Shown here: positions 6,729 through 11,782 of the stretch, one piece after another
How positions within the stretch are numbered: the stretch's first letter is position 1
Layout: each line of letters starts with the position of its first letter
The notes under the pieces: model-generated
The model's database searches: none
Told to the model about the DNA's origin: nothing
What the model saw: the letters and a program-made list of their open reading frames with translations, nothing else
NCBI GenBank assembly: GCA_900552305.1
Contig: URZD01000049.1
Location: 1 to 11,782, forward strand
DNA from: an uncultured Eubacteriales bacterium
Lineage (GTDB): Bacteria; Bacillota; Clostridia; Monoglobales; Monoglobaceae
Direction: 5' to 3'
DNA: 11,782 nucleotides
Position numbers and translations under genes: made by a program

Positions 6729-7562
6729 TTGGAGTCTATTTTGCATCTTGAGTCCAAAAATCTTATTAGTGATACGGTAACAATGTCAAAGAAGTGCATA
6801 GAAAAGGAGTTCCCGCTGCACTGGCATGATTTTTTTGAGATAGATATAATCCTTGACGGCGAGGGGTATCAGAACTTTAACGGCACAGAGCATCCGCTCA
6901 GGGCGGGGACTGCATATATTTTAAAGCCTACCGACTTTCACGGACTGCACGCGGACACCCCATTGCGGCTTTTTAATATCATGTTTAATGAAAGTATTCT
7001 TTCGGACGAGTTTGTGGCAATGCTTTTGAATCAGCGGAAAAACATTGTCGTGCAGCTGTCTGAGGAGGTTTTGAAAAAGGTCGTATTTATTACGGATATG
7101 ATGCTTGACGAATACAGCGGTAATTTGGTTTTTAGGGACAGATACATAAAAAATCTTATGGAAGTACTGTTTTTCACGCTTATGCGGAGCTTTAAGCCGG
7201 AGCGTATTGCGGAGCAGCAGTATGACGCGTCGGTGAAAAAGGTGCTTTTGTATATTCATATGCACTTCCGCGAAAATCCGTCGCTTGAAAAGGCGGCAAC
7301 GGTTGCGGGATTTTGCCCGAATTATTTCAGCGAGCTTTTCCACAAGGGGGTCGGCTGCACATATTCCGATTACCTGACGAATTTAAAACTGGAGTACGCT
7401 GTGCGGCTCCTTGAAAACAGTGATATAACAAGCACGGATTTGTGCTTTGAATGTGGATTTACCTCGGTTTCAAACTTTTTGAGAGCATTTAAAAAGAGAT
7501 TCGGAATATCGCCCAAAATGTATGCAAGGAATTATAAAAGGAGTAAGGCTCACGGGAGCTGA
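6729..7562 (+). CDS. AraC-family transcriptional regulator
   Basis: This cytosolic DNA-binding protein has 277 residues, usual for two-domain AraC/XylS regulators. The N-terminal half looks like an AraC-type cupin sensor: FPLHWHDFFEIDIILDGEGY with its His-rich strand, then LRAGTAYILKPTDFHGLHAD. In many relatives this domain binds a sugar or other small metabolite. The C-terminal part has two helix-turn-helix units: SLEKAATVAGFCPNYFSELF (about residues 184-203) and ITSTDLCFECGFTSVSNFLR (about 232-251), closing with the family signature FKKRFGISPKMYARNY. Translation probably starts at TTG 6729. No transporter, sugar hydrolase or other obvious target is adjacent, so its effector and regulon cannot be inferred; an orphan regulator of carbohydrate use is a guess. 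It converges on rsmA with 17 bp between the stops. Confidence 0.9.
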   Translation: MESILHLESKNLISDTVTMSKKCIEKEFPLHWHDFFEIDIILDGEGYQNFNGTEHPLRAGTAYILKPTDFHGLHADTPLRLFNIMFNESILSDEFVAMLLNQRKNIVVQLSEEVLKKVVFITDMMLDEYSGNLVFRDRYIKNLMEVLFFTLMRSFKPERIAEQQYDASVKKVLLYIHMHFRENPSLEKAATVAGFCPNYFSELFHKGVGCTYSDYLTNLKLEYAVRLLENSDITSTDLCFECGFTSVSNFLRAFKKRFGISPKMYARNYKRSKAHGS

Positions 7563-7597
7563 ACGCGGTATACCTTATATCAGTGGGCAGCTCCCGT
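7552..7597. terminator. Inverted repeat spanning both convergent gene ends
   Basis: ACGGGAGCTG (7552-7561) and CAGCTCCCGT (7588-7597) form a perfect 10-bp stem with a 26-nt loop. The left arm includes the last codons of the AraC-family gene and part of its stop, and the right arm includes the last codons of rsmA. Neither strand shows a good T-run after the stem, so it may be a weak two-way terminator or an mRNA 3'-end stabiliser rather than a classical intrinsic terminator. Confidence 0.5.
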
Positions 7598-8446
7598 TAA
7601 AATATCCGTAAGCCTTGCAAATTCCGCAAGGCTGAGCTTTTCGCCGCGGATGCTTGGGTCCAGACCCATTGCTCCGACCGCAGAGATAACGTCCGCCTTC
7701 TCCGCCTTGACGTACGGACTGTGCGAAAGCGCGTTGACCAGAGTTTTGCGCCGCTGACCGAACGCCGACTTGATTACTCTGAAGAACATATCTTTATCTT
7801 TAACATCGACCGACGGCTTTTCCAAAACGTCAAGTCTGATTACGACAGAGGCAACCTTTGGCTGCGGTATAAAGCAGTGCGGTTCGGCACGGCAGATAAT
7901 CCGGGGCTTTGTGTAAAACTGTACCGCGGCGGAAAGAGCGCCGTAGTCCTTGCCCCCGGGACTTGCCGCCATGCGCTCGGCAACCTCTTTTTGTATCATT
8001 ACGGTAAGCGATTTTACCGGAATTTCTTCCTCCAAAAACTTCATTATAATCGGCGTTGTTATATAATAAGGAAGATTTGCAACAACGCGAAACGGCATAT
8101 CCTTAAATTCACGCGCCGCAAGCTGCTTTAAATCGACCGCAAGAATATCGTCATTTATAACGCTTGCGTTTTTTATGCCGTTTAGAGTGTAGCCGAGCAG
8201 CGGCATGAGCTTTTTGTCGATTTCCACCGCGACAACCTTTTTTGCCCGCGCCGCAAGCGCCCGCGTGAGCGTACCCGCGCCGGGTCCGATTTCCAGAACG
8301 CCGCACTCCGCGTCAACGCCGGAGCCGTCAACTATGCTCTCCAGAATGCCGCTGTCAATAAGAAAATTCTGACCGAGGCCTTTTGAAAAAGAAAAGCCGT
8401 ATGTCTCGATAATATTTTTAAGCTCTGACGGGTTTGATAAATTCAT
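7580..8446 (-). CDS. rsmA: 16S rRNA dimethyladenosine methyltransferase (RsmA/KsgA)
   Basis: RsmA uses S-adenosylmethionine to dimethylate two adjacent adenines in the 3'-terminal helix of 16S rRNA (A1518 and A1519 in E. coli numbering), a late checkpoint in 30S assembly; loss gives kasugamycin resistance. From the start at 8446 the product is 288 residues, typical of the family. Visible motifs: KGLGQNFLID (motif X, residues 22-31), VLEIGPGAGTLT (motif I, SAM binding, 50-61), VVAVEID (71-77, acidic ribose contact Glu75), NDDIL (98-102) and the catalytic NLPYY (124-128). The C-terminal small domain contains FGQRRKTLVNAL. GGGAGGG at 8455-8461 sits 8 nt upstream of this ATG on the minus strand. 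The frame is open to 8575, but the extension is not conserved and crosses a hairpin. The Erm resistance methylases are paralogous; length and motifs favour RsmA. Confidence 0.96.
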   Translation of the reverse strand: MNLSNPSELKNIIETYGFSFSKGLGQNFLIDSGILESIVDGSGVDAECGVLEIGPGAGTLTRALAARAKKVVAVEIDKKLMPLLGYTLNGIKNASVINDDILAVDLKQLAAREFKDMPFRVVANLPYYITTPIIMKFLEEEIPVKSLTVMIQKEVAERMAASPGGKDYGALSAAVQFYTKPRIICRAEPHCFIPQPKVASVVIRLDVLEKPSVDVKDKDMFFRVIKSAFGQRRKTLVNALSHSPYVKAEKADVISAVGAMGLDPSIRGEKLSLAEFARLTDILTGAAH

Positions 8447-8454
8447 ATAGACTG

Positions 8455-8461
8455 CCCTCCC
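8455..8461 (-). promoter_or_regulatory. Ribosome binding site that fixes the rsmA start
   Basis: Read on the minus strand this is GGGAGGG, 8 nt before the ATG at 8446-8444. It chooses the conserved N-terminus MNLSNPSELKNI over a 43-residue longer open frame. No convincing minus-strand promoter is visible between here and the hairpin at 8530-8561. Confidence 0.85.
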
Positions 8462-8522
8462 GCGCAATGCGCACATTAAAAACACACGGCGTATGTCTGC
8501 CGGCGTCCGTAAATTTTTGTTA

Positions 8523-8561
8523 AAATAATAAAGCGCCGGGCAAAATCCGACCCGGTGCTTT
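8523..8561 (-). terminator. Minus-strand hairpin terminator or attenuator upstream of rsmA
   Basis: AAAGCGCCGGG (8530-8540) pairs with CCCGGTGCTTT (8551-8561), 11 bp with one G-U pair and a 10-nt loop. Read on the minus strand, the stem is followed by TATTATTTTAAC, so termination would act on transcripts heading toward rsmA. Either it attenuates rsmA expression or it blocks antisense transcription arriving from the rpoB side. On the plus strand it lacks a T-run. Confidence 0.55.
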
Positions 8562-8581
8562 GAAAACAAAATCAAACAAAA

Positions 8582-8602
8582 TTTTACCCGAAAACGGTAA
8601 AA
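8582..8602. repeat. A/T-rich hairpin upstream of the rpoB promoter
   Basis: TTTTACC (8582-8588) and GGTAAAA (8596-8602) form a perfect 7-bp stem with a 7-nt loop. On the minus strand it is followed by a T-rich tract, so with the hairpin at 8530-8561 it makes a tandem pair acting on minus-strand transcription. Confidence 0.4.
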
Positions 8603-8663
8603 AAATTATTTTTGCGCAAAATTTCCAAAAGCCATTGACAAACTTGACTTTTCGTGATATAAT
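8602..8663 (+). promoter_or_regulatory. Consensus sigma-A promoter of rpoB with UP-like upstream DNA
   Basis: The -35 hexamer TTGACA (8635-8640) and -10 hexamer TATAAT (8658-8663) are both perfect and exactly 17 bp apart. Upstream, AAAATTATTTT at 8602-8612 matches the AAAWWTWTTTT part of the UP-element consensus bound by the RNA polymerase alpha subunit, although it lies roughly one helical turn further upstream than the optimum. The expected start is near 8670, leaving about 295 nt of leader before rpoB. This is the strongest promoter in the window. Confidence 0.92.
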
Positions 8664-8669
8664 ACTTAT

Positions 8670-8965
8670 CTGTTTATAGTGCATATTTTTGCGTATTTTC
8701 AAAAATTCACCTTTGTGAAACTATGATTTGCGGAGTTTTTCTATCCGTCAAAAACACTGATTTTTAAAGGCGTTTTCGGATATTTTACCCTTACTTTTTC
8801 ATAGTATACCACAAATGTATGAAAATTGCAATAGGTGTTTAGAATATTTTTGTTAAATATTTACCATTTTTGCATATAAGAAACAAAAATGAATCGCTAT
8901 GCAGCTTTTAGATACAATACGGCGTCTTAAAAAGCCGTAAATATTACGAAGAGGTGATTAGTTTT
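8670..8965 (+). promoter_or_regulatory. rpoB: Long structured rpoB 5' leader
   Basis: About 295 nt of A/T-rich leader lie between the promoter and rpoB. It contains several possible stems: TTCAC/GTGAA (8706-8710 with 8715-8719); TCCG at 8744-8747, which can pair either with CGGA at 8731-8734 or with CGGA at 8777-8780; an 8-bp TTTTCATA/TATGAAAA stem (8796-8803 with 8818-8825); and a 6-bp TACGGC/GCCGTA stem (8918-8923 with 8934-8939) that ends 11 nt before the ribosome binding site GAGGTGA (8951-8957). No known riboswitch or T-box motif was recognised. No intrinsic terminator (strong stem plus T-run) is evident inside it. Feedback control of RpoB synthesis is possible but unproven. Confidence 0.5.
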
Positions 8966-11782
8966 ATGGTACATCCGGTGAAACATGGCAAAAACACCCG
9001 AATGAGCTACGGTAAGATCAGGGAAGTAATCGAAATGCCCAACCTTATCGAAATCCAGAAAGACTCGTATGATTGGTTTATAAAGGAGGGTCTTAAGGAG
9101 GTTTTTCACGACGTATCGCCAATCGCGGACTATGCGGGAAATCTCGTTCTGGAGTTTATCGACTACCGTATCGACATGACGCCGAAATACGACATCGAGG
9201 AATGTAAAGAGCGTGACGCAACGTACGCCGCACCTCTCAGAGTTAAGGTTAGACTTATAAACAAGGAAACCGGCGAGGTTAAAGAGCAGGAAATCTATAT
9301 GGGTGATTTCCCGATTATGACGCCGTCCGGTACATTTATAATCAACGGTGCGGAGCGCGTTATCGTCAGCCAGCTTGTCCGCGCCCCCAGCGTGTACTTT
9401 GCCGAAAAGTTTGACAAGATAGGCAAAAAGCTCTATTCGTCACAGGTTATACCTAACCGCGGCGCATGGCTTGAATACGAAACGGACAGTAACGATATAT
9501 TCCATGTGAAAATAGATAAGATGCGCAAAACCCCTATTACCGTTCTTATCCGTTCGCTCGGTTTTGGCACCGACGCGGAGATTACGGAGCTTTTCGGCGA
9601 GGACGAGCGCCTTATGAAAACCATGGAAAAGGACACAACAAAGACGGTTGAGGAGGGTCTTCTCGAAATCTACCGTAAGCTGCGTCCGGGCGAGCCGCCC
9701 ACGGTCGAAAGTGCAAAATCGCTTATTACCAACCTTTTCTTCGACCCGAAAAGATACGACCTTGCAAGAGTCGGAAGATATAAATTCAATAAAAAGCTCA
9801 GACTTTCCGCGCGTATTGTCGGTCATGTCTCGGCTGACACTCTGGTCAACCCCGAAACGGGCGAGTTGATTGTTTCCGCAGGCGAAATCATTACCGCGGA
9901 AATGGCTCACGCACTGGAGGTTGCAAACATCAACGCGGTAAACATCAGAGTTGATGACGAGCGTGTAACAAAGGTAATATCAAACGGCATGGTTGACCTT
10001 CGCGATTTTGTCGATTACAACCCCCGTGACTATGAAATAAACGAAAGAGTAAGGTACAGCGTTCTTAAAGAAATAATGAACGAGTACCCCGACGTGAACT
10101 CGGACGAGTTCAAAAATGCTCTCCGTGAAAGACGCGACGAGCTTATTCCGCGCCATATACTTATTGACGACATTATCGCGTCAATCTCATATGTGGGCAA
10201 CCTTGACGCGGGCGTAGGCACGGTTGATGACATCGACCACCTCGGCAACCGCCGACTGCGCAGCGTGGGCGAGCTTCTGCAAAACCAGTTCAGAATCGGT
10301 CTGGCGCGTATGGAGCGTGTTGTACGCGAAAGAATGTCGACACAGGATCTCGACGTTATCACGCCGCAGACCCTTATCAATATAAGACCCGTAACATCTG
10401 CGGTAAAGGAATTCTTCGGATCGTCGCAGCTGTCGCAGTTCATGGATCAGATTAACCCCCTCGGCGAGCTGACGCATAAAAGACGTCTTAGCGCGCTGGG
10501 ACCCGGCGGTCTTTCAAGAGAGAGAGCCGGATTTGAGGTTCGTGACGTTCACCATTCTCACTACGGACGTATGTGCCCGATAGAGACACCGGAAGGTCCG
10601 AACATCGGTCTTATTAACTCGCTGAGCGGCTTTGCAAAGGTAAACGAATACGGCTTTATCGAAACGCCGTACCGCAAGGTTGACAAGGAAACAGGCTGTG
10701 TAACCGACGATGTTGAGTACATGGCGGCAGATACCGAGGAAGGCTTTTACGTTGCACAGGCGAACGAGGCTCTTGACGAGAACAACAAGTTTGTTGCAAA
10801 GAAGGTCGTTACGAGATACAAAGACGAATTTCTTGAGGTTTCGGCGGAGCCCGGCAAGTGCAGAGTTGACTACATGGACGTATCGCCGAGACAGGTTACG
10901 TCAATCGCTACCGCGATGATTCCGTTCCTTGAAAACGACGATGCTAACCGTGCGCTTATGGGTTCTAATATGCAGCGTCAGGCAGTTCCGCTGCTCTCAC
11001 CCGAATCGCCGATTATCGGTACGGGCATGGAGTACAAGGCGGCAAAGGATTCCGGCGTTTGTATTCTTGCCAAAAACAGCGGCGTTGTATCAAAGGTTTC
11101 CGCGCGTCAGATTGAGATAAAGACGGACGGCGGCGAGACAGACAGATATAAACTGATTAAATTCACACGCTCCAACCAGGGTATGTGCATTAACCAGCGT
11201 CCTATAGTAAAACAGGGTGAAAGAGTTGAGGCGGGCGACATCATAGCCGACGGCCCTTCGACTCAGAACGGCGAAATCGGACTCGGACGTAACATCCTTA
11301 TCGGATTTATGACATGGGAAGGTTACAACTACGAGGACGCTATGCTTGTAAACGAAAGACTTGTTAAGGAGGATATACTTACATCCATTCATATCGAGGA
11401 ATACGAGGTAGAATCCCGCGACACCAAGCTCGGACCGGAGGAAATCACACGTGATATTCCGAATGTCGGCGAGGACGCGCTCCGCGACCTTGACGAAAGA
11501 GGTATTATCCGCGTAGGTGCAGAGGTTGCCGCAGGCGACATTCTTGTCGGAAAGGTTACGCCCAAGGGCGAAACCGAGCTTAGCGCAGAGGAAAGGCTGC
11601 TCCGCGCAATATTCGGAGAAAAGGCACGCGAGGTGCGTGATACGTCGCTTAAAGTTCCGCACGGCGAGTACGGTATAATTGTTGACGTAAAGGTATTTAC
11701 ACGCGAGAACAGCGACGAGCTGCCGCCGGGTGTAAATCAGATTGTACGCTGCTACATCGCGCAGAAGAGAAAGATCTCTGTC
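8966..11782 (+). CDS. rpoB: DNA-directed RNA polymerase beta subunit, 5' part
   Basis: RpoB forms one side of the catalytic cleft of RNA polymerase and holds the rifampicin pocket. The first 939 codons are present; the gene runs off the window with no internal stop. The ATG at 8966 follows GAGGTGA with 8-nt spacing and opens MVHPVKHGKNTRMSYGKIRE, a Bacillota-type start. Visible landmarks: lobe segments YMGDFPIMTPSGTFIINGAE and RVIVSQLVRAPSVYF; the rifampicin region SSQLSQFMDQINPLGELTHK-RRLSALGPGG with Asp494, His504 and Ser509 (E. coli 516, 526 and 531), all sensitive-type residues; SHYGRMCPIETPEGPNIGLI; GYNYEDAMLVNERLV near residue 786; and LKVPHGEYGIIVDVKVF near 895. The flap and clamp-anchoring C-terminus and rpoC lie outside. 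It has its own consensus promoter and long leader and is not directly preceded by rplL, unlike the common rplJL-rpoBC order. Confidence 0.98.
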   Translation, partial: MVHPVKHGKNTRMSYGKIREVIEMPNLIEIQKDSYDWFIKEGLKEVFHDVSPIADYAGNLVLEFIDYRIDMTPKYDIEECKERDATYAAPLRVKVRLINKETGEVKEQEIYMGDFPIMTPSGTFIINGAERVIVSQLVRAPSVYFAEKFDKIGKKLYSSQVIPNRGAWLEYETDSNDIFHVKIDKMRKTPITVLIRSLGFGTDAEITELFGEDERLMKTMEKDTTKTVEEGLLEIYRKLRPGEPPTVESAKSLITNLFFDPKRYDLARVGRYKFNKKLRLSARIVGHVSADTLVNPETGELIVSAGEIITAEMAHALEVANINAVNIRVDDERVTKVISNGMVDLRDFVDYNPRDYEINERVRYSVLKEIMNEYPDVNSDEFKNALRERRDELIPRHILIDDIIASISYVGNLDAGVGTVDDIDHLGNRRLRSVGELLQNQFRIGLARMERVVRERMSTQDLDVITPQTLINIRPVTSAVKEFFGSSQLSQFMDQINPLGELTHKRRLSALGPGGLSRERAGFEVRDVHHSHYGRMCPIETPEGPNIGLINSLSGFAKVNEYGFIETPYRKVDKETGCVTDDVEYMAADTEEGFYVAQANEALDENNKFVAKKVVTRYKDEFLEVSAEPGKCRVDYMDVSPRQVTSIATAMIPFLENDDANRALMGSNMQRQAVPLLSPESPIIGTGMEYKAAKDSGVCILAKNSGVVSKVSARQIEIKTDGGETDRYKLIKFTRSNQGMCINQRPIVKQGERVEAGDIIADGPSTQNGEIGLGRNILIGFMTWEGYNYEDAMLVNERLVKEDILTSIHIEEYEVESRDTKLGPEEITRDIPNVGEDALRDLDERGIIRVGAEVAAGDILVGKVTPKGETELSAEERLLRAIFGEKAREVRDTSLKVPHGEYGIIVDVKVFTRENSDELPPGVNQIVRCYIAQKRKISV

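Larger units (their letters stand above)
8447..8965. other. Divergent intergenic region between rsmA and rpoB
   Basis: This 519-bp gap contains no supported gene. From left to right it has the rsmA ribosome binding site, a small GCGC-AAT-GCGC dyad (8463-8473), two minus-strand-type hairpins (8530-8561 and 8582-8602), the UP-like segment and perfect promoter (8602-8663) and the rpoB leader. A 13-codon frame at 8889-8930 lacks a Shine-Dalgarno site. Confidence 0.8.

Noticed and set aside
8447..8575. 43-codon N-terminal extension of rsmA
   Set aside because: It crosses the hairpin at 8530-8561 and has no family similarity; the Shine-Dalgarno site supports 8446.
8889..8930. Possible 13-residue leader peptide MNRYAAFRYNTAS before rpoB
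   Set aside because: No Shine-Dalgarno sequence precedes its ATG, no run of regulatory codons is seen, and no terminator follows. It is best treated as chance.
5713..8938. Shared 12-mer TTAAAAAGCCGT in small hairpins before sigH (5713-5724) and rpoB (8927-8938)
   Set aside because: A few identical 12-mers are expected by chance in a window of this size, and the surrounding bases differ. It is not enough to claim a common regulatory element.
11090..11662. 190-codon minus-strand open frame inside rpoB
   Set aside because: It is fully antisense to conserved RpoB sequence and has no independent coding evidence.
1..11782. CRISPR arrays, tRNA or rRNA genes, insertion sequences, phage or defence genes
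   Set aside because: I looked for spaced direct repeats, tRNA-like cloverleaf cores, transposase motifs and terminal inverted repeats and saw none. All long genes are accounted for by housekeeping families plus one AraC regulator.

Overview
The window looks like chromosomal DNA from a low-to-moderate-GC Bacillota lineage, probably a Clostridia-type anaerobe. The evidence is Gram-positive-style Shine-Dalgarno sites (GGAGG, GGAGGAGG, GAGGTGA) 7-9 nt before the starts, consensus sigma-A promoters, a stationary-phase/sporulation sigma factor of the SigH (Spo0H) type, a short class-I Pta paired with AckA, and Bacillota-like UvrA, RsmA and RpoB sequences. SigH implies descent from spore formers; it does not prove that this strain sporulates. 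The species cannot be named from the sequence alone.

Layout, left to right. (1) 1-3188: the 3' end of uvrB and complete uvrA, apparently one nucleotide-excision-repair operon, closed by a strong hairpin terminator near 3196-3261. (2) 3337-5687: a near-consensus promoter, then pta and ackA, the acetyl-CoA to acetyl-phosphate to acetate plus ATP pathway, closed by a GC-rich terminator. (3) 5766-6392: sigH behind a very strong ribosome binding site. (4) 6393-6728: an AT-rich gap with an 18-bp near-palindrome and a tight cluster of five DnaA-box-like 9-mers. (5) 6729-7562: an AraC-family regulator with a TTG start. (6) 7580-8446 on the minus strand: rsmA (ksgA), convergent with the regulator; their 3' ends share a perfect 10-bp inverted repeat. 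(7) 8447-8965: a 519-bp divergent gap with two minus-strand-type hairpins, an A/T-rich UP-like segment, a perfect TTGACA-17-TATAAT promoter and a leader of about 295 nt. (8) 8966 to the end: rpoB, cut by the window edge after 939 codons.

Most genes are housekeeping: DNA repair, fermentative ATP production, ribosome maturation and transcription. No phage, transposon, CRISPR, toxin-antitoxin or defence module is visible, and no new multi-gene system. The most interesting parts are non-coding. They are the DnaA-box cluster between sigH and the AraC gene, which is either a displaced or secondary origin element or a DnaA-responsive regulatory site, and the long, strongly promoted rpoB leader in a place where ribosomal protein genes rplJ-rplL would normally be expected. 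The gene order (pta-ackA next to sigH, rsmA next to rpoB) is also unlike the classical Bacillota arrangement and suggests lineage-specific rearrangement.
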